From Agrobacterium tumefaciens_K (GTDB taxonomy: Bacteria; Pseudomonadota; Alphaproteobacteria; Rhizobiales; Rhizobiaceae), in assembly GCF_031801495.1 (NCBI RefSeq), contig NZ_JAOEGC010000007.1, positions 1-64,000 on the forward strand: a stretch of DNA of 64,000 bases. Direction: 5' to 3'. The position numbers and the translations under genes are program-made. Under the pieces are notes generated by a model that did no database searches, was not told the origin of the DNA, and worked only from the letters and a program-made list of their open reading frames with translations. This document shows, one piece after another, positions 1 to 8,993 of the stretch (position 1 is the stretch's first letter; every line of letters starts with the position of its first letter).

Positions 1-178
1 TTGCAGTCGGCTCAACGCAACGCCGCGCAAATGCCTTGGCTATCGAACGCCTGCAGAAGTTTTTCGCAAGAAAATTCTCGCGCAGATGCGGCATGCAAGT
101 TAGCTTTGGATGCCCTGCAAGTCGCGGTTCAGCATGAACTCACATCCCCGGGTCTGATTGGCACCTGGGAGATTGCAG

Positions 179-1555
179 ATGGGATTGATAGCGATGAGCG
201 AGCGCGATTTGCAGCGGATCGAGGTTGTGTCGAAAGTCGTTGATGGCCGCATGACTATCGTCGCAGCGGCGCATGTGCTGGCAATCAGCGTCCGGCATAT
301 TCAGAGATTGATTGGTCGTATTGAGGCTGCCGTCGCTGCCTCGATCAGACACAAGGCAATTGGTCGCCCGTCGAACAATAAAATCGCCACCGGCGTCCGC
401 GAGTACGTTTTGATTCTGGTGCGCGAACGCTTCCTTGATTTCGGGCCAACGCTGGTGGCCGAGAAGCTCGAGGAAGAGCACGGCGTGACGGTTTCACGCG
501 AGACCTTGCGCAAGTGGATGCAGGATGCCGGTCTATGGCTTTCGAGAAAACAGCGGCGGACGTTTCATCAGCCGCGGTTGCGGCGCAAGGCTTATGGTGA
601 ACTGGTGCAGATCGACGGCTCCGAGCACCGCTGGTTTGAGGACCGTGGCCCTGCGTGCTCTCTGCTGGTCTTCGTCGACGATGCGACCGGAAAGCTGATG
701 CAGCTGCGGTTTGTTCGATCGGAGAGCGCTTTTACCTATTTCGAGGCGCTTTCGCTTTACCTTGGAGAGCATGGCGCACCTATCGCCTTTTACTCCTACA
801 AACATTCCGTTTTTCGTGACGCCCGGAAAGACGCCAAGGGCGGGCAAGGCATGACGCAGTTTGGTCGCGCGCTATCGGAGCTGCACATCGAGATTCTTTG
901 CGCCAATTCCAGCCAGGCCAAGGGACGCGTCGAGCGCATGGACAGGACATTGCAGGATCGGCTGGTCAAGGAATTGAGGCTTGCCAATATCAGTGACATG
1001 GAGACCGGCAATGCGTTCCTGCCAGCCTTCATCGTGCGATACAATGACCGCTTTGCGGTGACCCCTACCCGCCCCGACAACCTCCATCGGCCTGTCAATC
1101 TGGCGCCAAGCAGGCTGAATGACGTGCTTTGCAAACGCGAGCAAAGACACGTCGGCGCACAGCTTTCATTCTCCTATGAGCGCAAACGCATCATGCTTGA
1201 GGAGAACGACGTCACGCGCGGCCTGGTTGGAAAGTATGTCGAGACACACGCTTACGCTGATGGTCGACTGGATATTCGATGGAAAGGTCACTCGTTGCCT
1301 TACAAGATCTTCGATAAGGACCAGCGCGTGACCCATGCGGCTGTGGTCGAGAACAAGCGTCTCGGCGAAGTGCTGGCCTACATCAAAGAGCAGCAAGATC
1401 GAGACCACGCACCTGCGCCAAAGACCAACAGTGAGAAGATCGGCTACAAGCCGAGAGGCCGCAAACCCGGTCCGCGCACGGATTTCATGAATGATCCACT
1501 TCCGGCCAAAAGCGGCAGACTGCAGCTTGCCCATTGCTGTCATAAGACGTCGTAA
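179..1555 (+). CDS. ISNCY-family (integrase-core) transposase, altered C-terminus
   Basis: This is a 458-residue DDE transposase. An N-terminal helix-turn-helix part (HVLAISVRHIQRLIGRIE) is followed by a WMQDAGLW linker and an integrase-type catalytic core. Likely acidic residues lie in QIDGSEHRWF, VFVDDATGK and GRVERMDRTLQDRL. The order and wording match transposases of the ISNCY (IS1202-like) group common in rhizobia. I chose the ATG at 179 because family members begin MGLIAMSERD; a TTG at 158 is also open. The last 20-25 residues, after FMNDP, do not look like the charged tail usual in the family, and I found no matching inverted repeat downstream. The 3' end of the element may therefore be truncated or fused to other sequence. 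The family call is firm; the truncation is inference. Confidence 0.85.
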   Translation: MGLIAMSERDLQRIEVVSKVVDGRMTIVAAAHVLAISVRHIQRLIGRIEAAVAASIRHKAIGRPSNNKIATGVREYVLILVRERFLDFGPTLVAEKLEEEHGVTVSRETLRKWMQDAGLWLSRKQRRTFHQPRLRRKAYGELVQIDGSEHRWFEDRGPACSLLVFVDDATGKLMQLRFVRSESAFTYFEALSLYLGEHGAPIAFYSYKHSVFRDARKDAKGGQGMTQFGRALSELHIEILCANSSQAKGRVERMDRTLQDRLVKELRLANISDMETGNAFLPAFIVRYNDRFAVTPTRPDNLHRPVNLAPSRLNDVLCKREQRHVGAQLSFSYERKRIMLEENDVTRGLVGKYVETHAYADGRLDIRWKGHSLPYKIFDKDQRVTHAAVVENKRLGEVLAYIKEQQDRDHAPAPKTNSEKIGYKPRGRKPGPRTDFMNDPLPAKSGRLQLAHCCHKTS

Positions 1556-1756
1556 TCAAGGTTGTTAGAGAGACCATCATATCTGGCAGGACGAGCAATC
1601 CGCAGGAATAGAGCATCGCCCACCATATCGCGTGGTCAAGAAAGAAGACTTCGTACGTTGCATCAAACGCAATACACTCCTCAAATTTATTGCAATTTAC
1701 GAGACCGCCAAACTCGTTCAGTTTCGGGTTCTAAACATTGCTCGAGGGAGCCAACG

Positions 1757-2212
1757 ATGACGAACAAAGCAAACACACCACGCGTTGAATCTGCGAACCA
1801 CGGCGTTGCCTGGGAAAAAGCATTTGGCTACGCACAAGCGGTCAAGGTTAAGGATACGATCTATGTTTCCGGTCAGCTGAGCCACGATAGCCAAGGGAAT
1901 TTGGTCGCACCTGCCGAAATCGATGCCACTGGAAAGCCAGTTTCGTTCGACACCATGGAAGCTCAGATTCGCCAAACTTATGAGAACGCCCGCGTCCTCC
2001 TACAACAATTCGGCGCAACCTTCGATGACGTGGTTGAAGAGACACTTTACGTATTGGACGTCGATGCAGCCTTCGGCCCCGCCTCTGAAATCCGGAAAAA
2101 AGTTTACGGTTCTGAGATCCCTCAGTTGGCTAGCAACATCATTGGTGTGACGCGCCTCGCCTTTCCCCAACAGCTCGTTGAGATCACGTTCCGAGCGGTC
2201 GTGGACCGTTAA
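1757..2212 (+). CDS. RidA/YjgF family protein
   Basis: The product is a 151-residue RidA-superfamily protein. These small trimeric enzymes deaminate reactive enamine/imine intermediates or act on related substrates. The family pattern is clear: AVKVKDTIYVSGQLSHD near residues 30-45, then TYENARVLLQQFGATFDDVVEETLYV, and a C-terminal part ending VEITFRAVVDR. The start is the ATG at 1757, preceded by GAGGGAG; an in-frame extension upstream to 1562 has no homology-like content. The Arg of the canonical IPxR substrate motif is not obvious, so the exact reaction is uncertain. The gene stands alone between IS remnants, with no partner enzyme in sight, so its substrate cannot be read from context. 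Confidence 0.85.
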   Translation: MTNKANTPRVESANHGVAWEKAFGYAQAVKVKDTIYVSGQLSHDSQGNLVAPAEIDATGKPVSFDTMEAQIRQTYENARVLLQQFGATFDDVVEETLYVLDVDAAFGPASEIRKKVYGSEIPQLASNIIGVTRLAFPQQLVEITFRAVVDR

Positions 2213-2583
2213 ATGGCGGCGCGGGTTCTCAGATAGAAAAGCACGGTTTGTCAAAAAGATCGCGCAAGTCTATGCCTTGTACGGCAGCGTGGTTACTTCC
2301 TCGATTGTCTCCATCTGGGGTGACGATCGAAGGAAGCTAAAGCCAAAAGGGAGCGTTATCACCCGCCCCCTCCCTGACCTTGCAACCCGGCCCAGCCGGT
2401 CCGGTCGGGGGCTGATTGTTTGAGCCAGTGTCGCACTTCTAACTGGCTGGCAGACCGACAGGTGACATTCCAACTTTGCGAAATCCGCGACATTTCAATC
2501 TTGCCGCCCCATTGAGGGTGTAAATAATATGTCGAAGTGCGATATTACAATTATTTCAATAGCTTAACTTTGGAGATTCTTTC
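2213..2583. other. Gene-free stretch with possible IS21-type terminal repeats
   Basis: No credible gene lies here. From 2430 to 2504 there are three imperfect direct repeats of about 18 bases: GTCGCACTTCTAACTGGC, GTGACATTCCAACTTTGC and GCGACATTTCAATCTTGC. Their starts at 2430, 2462 and 2487 lie 25-32 bases apart. IS21-family elements carry multiple such transposase-binding repeats at their ends, so this may be the terminus of a lost IS21-like element. No istA or istB sequence remains beside it. The assignment is inference from the repeat pattern. Confidence 0.35.
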
Positions 2584-2867
2584 TTGTCCGGATGCTATAC
2601 GCAGTTGACCCTCGCCGATCGCCGCCTTCCTCACGTCTCGTTGATTAGAAAGTCACGATCAACTTCATGGCCCGGTGGCTAGGACGCCACAGGTCGATCA
2701 TCTATCGTGAAATCCGTCGCAACACCTTCCATGACAATGAACTACCCGAGTACACTGCTTACCGCGGCACGATCGCTGATGAACTCAGGCGCGAGCGGCG
2801 GCGGCGCAAGCTTCGGCGCTATCCAGAGCTTCGTGCCGAAGTCATTCGTCAGTTGGAGGCACGCTGA
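2584..2867 (+). pseudogene. IS30-family transposase remnant (frameshifted N-terminus)
   Basis: From 2667 the frame reads MARWLGRHRSIIYREIRRNT, the helix-turn-helix typical of IS30 transposases. Just upstream, in another frame, is CYTQLTLADRR, the usual beginning of the same protein, so a frameshift lies between about 2625 and 2665. The reading frame ends at 2867 after about 66 residues, whereas IS30 transposases are about 320-400 residues. The DDE catalytic domain is absent. This is a dead fragment that marks the area as an insertion graveyard. Confidence 0.7.
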
Positions 2868-3193
2868 TTAGCTTCTCCAAAAAAGTATTGACATCGGCCA
2901 GCGATAAGACAGCGCCGGCAGGAACAGCAAGGCGAAACCTATTCCGGCGGAGATTCCACAGCGTCGCGTAATCCGCCGACCGCGAAAATTGCTCGTCTGA
3001 CCGAAATGTGCATTAGTGGCTGCAGCATCCGGCATCTCTCGCTGCGGTGCTCAAGCTTTGTCCTACGACCGTGCTGACCCTGTTGCATTTAACCCATCGC
3101 CGGAGCGCCATTCAAGCCTGATCTCGCAGGAATCGATCTCCGGATAGGTTTGAGGTCGAGGCACACATCCTCGCCGCAGGTAACTATTGCCCG
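2868..3193. other. Intergenic, nothing recognised
   Basis: This stretch of about 325 bases lies between the IS30 remnant and the EF-hand gene. I see no convincing reading frame on either strand, no long inverted repeat and no RNA gene. It is probably debris from earlier insertions. Confidence 0.4.
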
Positions 3194-3607
3194 TCAACGC
3201 AACGGTCCACTGAACGTGCCGACCGACACCTGAAGTAGCGCGGAAAAGGCCGTTTTGAACTCCTCCTCGCTCAGGCTGCCCTTCCCGGTCTTGTCAAGCT
3301 TGTTCCAGTGATCTACCACGTCGGAAAGATGGGGCTGCGATCCATCCTGTCGTGGTTTCATGTTGTTATCGATGAATTCGTCTCGTTGGACGATGCCGTC
3401 GTGGTTGGTGTCGTTTCGATCGAAACTGCTTCGGGCCAAATGGGACTGCAGAGCTGCTGCGGCGCTGTCGCCAGAAAATGAAACTGTTCCGCCTACGCTC
3501 TGACCCGATGGAGACGTTTGCTCGCTCGCAGCTTCTATGCCTCTATCAGTCCTAATCTTTGGCTGCAACAAATCGTAAATTGAGCCTGGGCCCGAACCGA
3601 TCCGCAT
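3194..3607 (-). CDS. EF-hand calcium-binding protein
   Basis: The product is a small 137-residue protein with one canonical EF-hand loop at residues 66-77 (D66, N68, D70, G71, V73, E77 within DTNHDGIVQRDE). A second, degenerate loop lies at 105-116 (D105, T107, K109, G110, E116). The loops are spaced as in paired EF-hands, so a Ca2+-binding or structural role is likely. There is no signal peptide or membrane segment. The first 60 residues are polar and Ser/Gly rich. The start ATG has a near-perfect Shine-Dalgarno sequence, AGGAGGT. No functional partner lies nearby. Similar small EF-hand proteins are frequent in Rhizobiales and mostly uncharacterised. Confidence 0.75.
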   Translation of the reverse strand: MRIGSGPGSIYDLLQPKIRTDRGIEAASEQTSPSGQSVGGTVSFSGDSAAAALQSHLARSSFDRNDTNHDGIVQRDEFIDNNMKPRQDGSQPHLSDVVDHWNKLDKTGKGSLSEEEFKTAFSALLQVSVGTFSGPLR

Positions 3608-4022
3608 AGAAACCTCCTATTGATAATGCCCGATGGCGCTCGTGATGAATGCACATATAAGCTTGAGCGAAACTGTAGGAGAGCGATTACGGACGGGTCG
3701 TAGCTGAGGCCGGAGCGGCTCTGCAACAGGGGGCTAGCACCCAGCTCATCATCGATTCAGATGTTTCATGAAAGCCACACACCACGAACGCCATACGTTC
3801 AACTTAGTCCTTTCTGAGGTATGGCTCACTGCAAGGCTCAAAACACCGAGCAAATGTCTCCTCACATAATCCGCTCCCGTACTTCACAGAGGAGAATGGC
3901 CATAAAAGCGGATGCGGCGGCAGTCGGATTGGGACAGCTGCATCGTTGCGCCTACCTGGGCGAACACCGCACCGACGATCAGCGATGGTTCCGTTCCCCC
4001 CGACAACGAAAACTAGCTGGCA
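3608..4022. other. Intergenic, nothing recognised
   Basis: There is no supported gene between the EF-hand gene and the cupin remnant. The frames present on both strands are short, lack ribosome-binding sites and resemble nothing I know. Confidence 0.4.
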
Positions 4023-4140
4023 CATGACGTTACCAAGTCTGCGCTCGTCTACGATACGAAGGACGCGAAGGTGACGCTGGTCTACCGAGAGCCCGTGCGG
4101 CTCGGCGGGTGGAAAAGCGGCGCGGAACCTCGGGCGGTTG
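4023..4140 (+). pseudogene. Cupin gene remnant, relative of the intact gene at 56591-57028
   Basis: Bases 4049-4085 are identical over 37 positions to 56677-56713, inside the intact cupin gene. The frame here reads HDVTKSALVYDTKDAKVTLV, against AHDVGKTGLAYDTKDAKVTL in the intact copy. Upstream there is an in-frame TAG where the signal peptide should be. Downstream the cupin similarity ends soon after VYREP. This is therefore an internal fragment of a second, divergent cupin copy, probably left by a rearrangement. It directly precedes the LysR/SDR locus. Confidence 0.7.
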
Positions 4141-4196
4141 CTGGTGTAAGGCCCTATGCTCGCGAGACCGGAAAGAATATGAGGTTGGTCACCCTA

Positions 4197-5129
4197 TCAT
4201 TGGTTTCGATCCCGCAGGAACGAAACGAAGGCCCGCATGGAGGCACTTAGATGGCGGTGTCTCGGGTAATACAGATGGAGGCCGGGATAAGGCGGCGTCC
4301 ATTCTCCCAGCAGTTCGACCAAGGCGCCAGCTTCAAGAGCGGCGGAGGCCATCCACTTCGTCACGTAAGCCAGGCCGTAACCGTGGACTGCCGCCGCCAG
4401 AATGAGCCTTGAATTGTCTAGGACGAGGCCACCAGTCGTCTCGATGACGAGTGCCTCCCCTCGCCTTTCAAACTCCCAGCGGTACAGGTTGCCTCCCGGC
4501 ATACGAAGCTGGATGCACCGATGGCCCCTGAGTTCGGCCGGCGATCTCAACGGGGGACGGCCTGCAACATACGACGGTGCGGCGACGACGATATGCTGCT
4601 GCATCGGTCCGACCGGAATTGCCACCATGTCCTCCGAGATAATCTCGCTGGAACGGATGCCGCAATCGAAGCCGTTTTCGGCAATGTCCACAAGTCGGCG
4701 CTCGCTGACGATTTCGACGCGCACGTCAGGAAACGCCGCCATGAATTCGAGCACCAATGGTGCCAGCACCTGCTCCGCAGCCGTCGCATCCGCGTTGATC
4801 CGCAACGTCCCGGAGGGCTTGGAAGTGAGTTCGCCCAATTCGTCCGCGGCGTCGGCGATCTCAACCAGTGCCGGGCGAAGTCTGGCGAAGAACCGCCGGC
4901 CTGCGTCGGTGAGCGATACGTTGCGGGTGGAGCGATGGAATAGCTGCACATTGAGGCGGCTCTCCAAGCTCGCGACACTGTGGCTGAGAGCGGAAGGACT
5001 GAGGCCGCTGCGTCGAGCGGCCGCGCGGAATCCGCCGTACTCGGCAACCGCTGCGAAGGCCGCCAGCTCCGCTGGCGACAACGCGCCGACCGTTCGAATT
5101 CTCTCAGCATGCTGTTCTGTGTTGTCCAT
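4197..5129 (-). CDS. LysR-family transcriptional regulator
   Basis: This 310-residue regulator has a winged helix-turn-helix at about residues 20-80 (LSPAELAAFAAVAEYGGFRA, then SGLSPSALSHSVASLESRL). A periplasmic-binding-protein-like effector domain follows from about residue 107 (SGTLRINADATAA). The length is normal. It belongs to the CrgA/DsdC-like group that typically sits divergent from an oxidoreductase gene. Here it is divergent from the SDR gene at 5189 with only 59 bases between the two start codons, so the operator must overlap both promoters. It probably controls the SDR-dehydrogenase pair and itself. The effector is unknown. Confidence 0.9.
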   Translation of the reverse strand: MDNTEQHAERIRTVGALSPAELAAFAAVAEYGGFRAAARRSGLSPSALSHSVASLESRLNVQLFHRSTRNVSLTDAGRRFFARLRPALVEIADAADELGELTSKPSGTLRINADATAAEQVLAPLVLEFMAAFPDVRVEIVSERRLVDIAENGFDCGIRSSEIISEDMVAIPVGPMQQHIVVAAPSYVAGRPPLRSPAELRGHRCIQLRMPGGNLYRWEFERRGEALVIETTGGLVLDNSRLILAAAVHGYGLAYVTKWMASAALEAGALVELLGEWTPPYPGLHLYYPRHRHLSASMRAFVSFLRDRNQ

Positions 5130-5188
5130 CTAATCAGCACAATGAAGAAGTGATACGTCAAAGGCAACACTTCAGGAAAGGAAATACG

Positions 5189-6112
5189 ATGTCCCAGCAA
5201 ATTCCATTCGGCTTTACCTCGACCGCATTGGAGGTTCTCGCCGGTGTCGACCTGTCTGGCAAGACCATGATCGTAACCGGCGGGGCGAGCGGCATCGGCA
5301 TCGAAACGGTAAAGAGCCTAGCCACCGCCGGTGCGTCCGTAACCATTGCTGCGAGACGCGTTGACGCCGCGGAAGAAGTCGCAAAGGGCTTGAGGACGGA
5401 AACCGGAAATTCGAAGATTGAAGTCCGCCCACTGGATGTCGCCGACTTGAATTCTGTACAGAAGTTCGTCAACGACTGGGACAAACCGATCCACGCCCTT
5501 GTCAACAATGCTGGCATCATGATGGTGCCGGAGCTGGAACGGACCGCAGAAGGCTGCGAGCTGCAGTTCGGCACGAACTTCCTCGGCCACTTCGCGTTGA
5601 CGATGGGGCTGCATCGCCAGCTTGCCGCTGCCAATGGAGCACGCGTTGTATCGGTCAGCTCGACCGGCAGTCTTTTCGGCCCGGTCATCTGGGATGATCC
5701 CCATTTTCATTTCACCCGGTACGACCCGCTTCTAGGTTATGCCCAGTCGAAGACTGCCTGCATACTGCTGTCGGTTGGCATCAAGGAGCGCTGGGCATCT
5801 GACGGCATCGTCTCGAACGCCCTCAATCCAGGGGCAATCGCGACAAACCTCCAGCGACACACCGGCGGCCTCAAGACGCCCGAGCATCTCCGCAAGAACC
5901 CTCAGCAAGGCGCCGCGACATCGGTGCTGCTAGCCGCCTCACCGCTGGTCGAGGGCGTCAACGGTCGATACTTCGACAACTGCCAGGAGGCCCATCTGAC
6001 TGCGCGCCGACCGGAGGGGAAGCTCGAAGGTGTTGCGCCTTACGCGCTCGACAGCGCCAATGCGGACCGGCTTTGGGAGATGGCATTGCGAATAGTGGGA
6101 GAGCCGAAATGA
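5189..6112 (+). CDS. Short-chain dehydrogenase/reductase
   Basis: This 307-residue classical/extended SDR has the nucleotide-binding motif TGGASGIG near residue 30. It also has LVNNAGIMM, the catalytic Ser in VSVSSTGS, and the YxxxK motif in YAQSKTA. The overall pattern resembles the retinol-dehydrogenase/WW-domain-oxidoreductase-like bacterial SDRs that use NAD(P)H on small carbonyls or alcohols. The start ATG at 5189 follows AGGAAAGGA. Its stop overlaps the start of the next gene (ATGA), so the two are translationally coupled. The divergent LysR gene is the likely regulator. The substrate is unknown. Confidence 0.9.
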   Translation: MSQQIPFGFTSTALEVLAGVDLSGKTMIVTGGASGIGIETVKSLATAGASVTIAARRVDAAEEVAKGLRTETGNSKIEVRPLDVADLNSVQKFVNDWDKPIHALVNNAGIMMVPELERTAEGCELQFGTNFLGHFALTMGLHRQLAAANGARVVSVSSTGSLFGPVIWDDPHFHFTRYDPLLGYAQSKTACILLSVGIKERWASDGIVSNALNPGAIATNLQRHTGGLKTPEHLRKNPQQGAATSVLLAASPLVEGVNGRYFDNCQEAHLTARRPEGKLEGVAPYALDSANADRLWEMALRIVGEPK

Positions 6113-6939
6113 GCGACGCCCTTCGCGTAGGATTCATCGGCCTCGGCGACCAGGGTGCGCCGATGGCTGCTGCGATCGCCGCCAAGTTCGATTTACACGT
6201 CTGGGCGAGACGTGCAGTCTCGTTCGATGCTCTTGGCAACGCCCGGCACGTAAGAGAGGCTGACCCTGTCGAACTTGCTGCAAACGTCGACCTGCTGTGC
6301 CTGTGCCTGCGTGGCGATAGCGATTTGCATGACCTCTTAGCTAACCGTTCGTTGCTCCAGGCATTGGGCAAAGGGGCGACCATTGTGAACCATGCAACCG
6401 GCGATCCCGCTGAAGCCGAGAACTTTGAACGTATCACCGGGGAGCTCGGCGTGCACTTTCTCGATGCGCCGGTCAGTGGTGGGCGACCTGGTGCGGAAGC
6501 ACGGTCGCTGACCTGCTTTGTCGGAGGCCGTGCTGAGGCACTTGACGCAAGCCGAACTGTTATCGAGTGCCACAGCACTCATATCGTCTCAATGGGTCCG
6601 GTCGGTTCAGGCCAGATGGCGAAGCTCTGTAACAACGCTCTTACAGTCTCGAACCTGCGCAACATTGTCGAGGTGTTCGCGATGGCGGAGAAGCTGGGCG
6701 TCTCCCTCGCGGGCCTCCGAGACGCGTTCGATCACAGCAGCGGCGGAAGCTTCATCCTCCAGGCTCTGGGTACCAAGGTGACGGCGGGCAACGCAGCACA
6801 TATCGCCCAGCTGAACCGGGCGGACGTCAACGAATTCGCGGCTGCGATGCGTCGGAAAGGCTTAGATCCGACAGCGGTCCAGGAATGGGCGATCAAAGCC
6901 CCCGACGGACTGGAAGCGCTGGTCCAGCGTCTGCAGTAA
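6109..6939 (+). CDS. NAD(P)-dependent beta-hydroxyacid dehydrogenase (3-hydroxyisobutyrate dehydrogenase family)
   Basis: The product has 276 residues. The N-terminal Rossmann motif is GFIGLGDQGAPM, the substrate-binding signature is FLDAPVSGGRPGA at about residues 120-130, and the catalytic Lys lies in GQMAKLCNN. This family oxidises or reduces beta-hydroxyacids such as 3-hydroxyisobutyrate, tartronate semialdehyde or succinic semialdehyde. The gene begins inside the stop codon of the SDR gene, which implies a joint pathway of alcohol/aldehyde and hydroxyacid conversion under LysR control. The sequence is only moderately similar to the garR-type gene at 25122, so the two are not recent duplicates. 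Confidence 0.85.
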   Translation: MSDALRVGFIGLGDQGAPMAAAIAAKFDLHVWARRAVSFDALGNARHVREADPVELAANVDLLCLCLRGDSDLHDLLANRSLLQALGKGATIVNHATGDPAEAENFERITGELGVHFLDAPVSGGRPGAEARSLTCFVGGRAEALDASRTVIECHSTHIVSMGPVGSGQMAKLCNNALTVSNLRNIVEVFAMAEKLGVSLAGLRDAFDHSSGGSFILQALGTKVTAGNAAHIAQLNRADVNEFAAAMRRKGLDPTAVQEWAIKAPDGLEALVQRLQ

Positions 6940-7288
6940 AGAATTGTAGCCGACAGAGGCAGATACCTAATGCCGCGCAAATCCGCCCACCATCATCATC
7001 CGTACGCGTTCGCCCCGGTACGAGGCCTGATTGAAACAAACGCTTGGATTTTCAGTGCTGTAATCAGCGAGGCGTTCATTGCAAGAAGCGTGACAGTTGC
7101 CACCGCGCTGCGCAGTCCGCGCCGATACCCGGGCACGGTTCGCCTTCCAAATGGCGATAGCAACCTTACACTCACGCTGTGAAATCCTTGCCTATTTTAA
7201 GCGCTTATCAACTTTGGCTGTTCGTAGCATTCTCCGTCTCACAGCACCAAGAGAAGCGACTTATCGTTTACCCCGCGAGGATAATGCA
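6940..7288. other. Intergenic region upstream of the MFS gene
   Basis: About 350 bases without a convincing gene. A 70-codon frame starting at 6970 has no ribosome-binding site and an unnatural composition (HHHH, low-complexity end). The promoter of the downstream exporter should lie in the last 100 bases, but I cannot define it. Confidence 0.4.
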
Positions 7289-8887
7289 ATGTCAACCGCC
7301 CAAAACGCCATCTGCCGCTCACCGAGCACAGCGGGGCTGTGCCTGATAACGGGAACCGCTCTGGCGGCTCTAACCGAAGCGGTATCCGGCACCGTGCTCT
7401 CGTTCGCGCGCCTTGATATGATGGGCGATGCCGGAGCAACCTCGGACGAATTCGCCAGGATGGATTTTGGCTACACAGCGGCCAAACTGATCGCGTTCGT
7501 CATGGCCGCGTGGCTGGCGGGTCGCTTCACTCTCACGAACTCGCTGCTCGCCGCGACGGTTACGATGACGGTCGCCTCCGGTCTCGCTGCATACACGCAC
7601 GACCTTCAAGTGCTCTTTGCGATGCGGCTACTTCAAGGGTTCTCCGGCGGCCTCATTCTTGTGAGCGCCCAAGCGTTGCTGCTTAAATCATTCGCCAAGC
7701 CTCATCAGGCATTGATCCAAAGCGTCTACGCCGTTGCCGCCGTTGTCGCGCCGGCGACTCTCGTTCCATACGTACATGGCTGGTTGCTGGACGCCCATTC
7801 ATGGACCTGGATATTCTTGGTTAACGCCCTGATCGGCGTCGCAGCTCTCGCATTTCTCCCCTTCGCGCCTGCCGAAAAGGAAGTCACGCCTCAGCCACAT
7901 GAGATGAATTGGTATGCTATCGGCCTCTTCATGACTGCCACCTCATGCCTGACCTATGTGTTAAATCAGGGAAATCGCTGGGACTGGTTCGAAGAACCTT
8001 CAATCTTGGTGCTGACTATCGTCGGCGTTGCCGCCCTCGTTGCCATGTTCGCGTTTCAGGTTTTCGGTGATCGCAAGCGCCGTCTGCTGGACCTTTCAAT
8101 CTTCATGAATGGTGGCTTCAGCTTTGGCTTTCTCGCCAGTTTCGCCGCGGGTTTTGCACTTCTGGGAAGTAGCTACCTCATCCCGTCTTTCGCGATCTCG
8201 GTGTTGCGGATGACCCCAACTCAGGCGGGAGAGCTCCTCCTGCCAAGCACCGCCGCGTTTATCGCGACGCTATTCCTCACCGCCTTGATGATCAAACGCG
8301 GAACATCGCCGGCCGCCACCATCCCGCTTGGCATCCTCGGTCTGATGCTCTCCATGTGGATGCTATCGGGTTCGACCAGCGAGAGCGGCATTCCCGATAT
8401 GCTTCCTGGCGTTCTCGTCCGCGGGTGCGCTCTGGGTTTCCTGTTCCTTTCGGTCACTCTAATTACCATGCTTGGATTGAACGGTTCGAACATTGTTCTC
8501 GGCGTCGCTTTGTTCAACATCGGAAGGCAGACCGGCGGTTTGTTCGGGATATCGTTCCTCCAGACCTTCATCGAAGACCAGACCGCTCAGAACCGCGCGA
8601 TCCTCGCCTCCCATATCACTTCGGGTCGGCCGGAGGTTATTGAACGGCTGTTCGGCGTTACCCACTATCTCTCCACCCACGGACTTGAGTACGGATCGAG
8701 CAAGGCCTCCGCACTTCTGATCGGGAAAGCGGTCGCCCTGCAATCGACGACCATTGCATTTAACGCGGCGTTCGTCTCGGTCGCCCTGTTCTTCCTCCTC
8801 GCCGCTCCAGTCCTCGTATTCTCGAAGTTCATGATCGGGAAGTTGATCACAAGACGGATGCACGGTTCCAGCTCGTCGGCGCCGTAG
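7289..8887 (+). CDS. MFS multidrug exporter, DHA2 (EmrB-like) family
   Basis: This 532-residue inner-membrane protein has about 14 hydrophobic segments, the hallmark of the DHA2 drug:H+ antiporters. The conserved part MRLLQGFSGGLILVSAQALL corresponds to motif C/D of the family, and FNIGRQTGGLFGISFLQTFI is typical of EmrB/FarB C-terminal halves. The ATG at 7289 follows GCGAGGA; the longer frame upstream is unlikely. EmrB proteins work with a membrane-fusion protein, and a candidate partner lies at 10030. Unusually, an opposing LysR gene sits between the two. It probably exports toxic organic compounds or an unknown metabolite. Confidence 0.88.
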   Translation: MSTAQNAICRSPSTAGLCLITGTALAALTEAVSGTVLSFARLDMMGDAGATSDEFARMDFGYTAAKLIAFVMAAWLAGRFTLTNSLLAATVTMTVASGLAAYTHDLQVLFAMRLLQGFSGGLILVSAQALLLKSFAKPHQALIQSVYAVAAVVAPATLVPYVHGWLLDAHSWTWIFLVNALIGVAALAFLPFAPAEKEVTPQPHEMNWYAIGLFMTATSCLTYVLNQGNRWDWFEEPSILVLTIVGVAALVAMFAFQVFGDRKRRLLDLSIFMNGGFSFGFLASFAAGFALLGSSYLIPSFAISVLRMTPTQAGELLLPSTAAFIATLFLTALMIKRGTSPAATIPLGILGLMLSMWMLSGSTSESGIPDMLPGVLVRGCALGFLFLSVTLITMLGLNGSNIVLGVALFNIGRQTGGLFGISFLQTFIEDQTAQNRAILASHITSGRPEVIERLFGVTHYLSTHGLEYGSSKASALLIGKAVALQSTTIAFNAAFVSVALFFLLAAPVLVFSKFMIGKLITRRMHGSSSSAP

Positions 8888-8993
8888 GTTCGCGCCGCGA
8901 CGTCGGAAAATTGATGCTCGACATGGACGGTCTGATAACTCGCGTTCGGCAAGGTGCGAGTATGGCTGGTTGTCAATGCCCGCGCGCCGTTGG

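Noticed and set aside
1..178. Frame from base 1 to 243
   Set aside because: Overlaps the transposase start, has no motif and may be a chance frame or the end of the IS left flank.
6970..7182. 70-codon frame containing HHHH
   Set aside because: No ribosome-binding site, odd composition and no family resemblance. The His run is chance.
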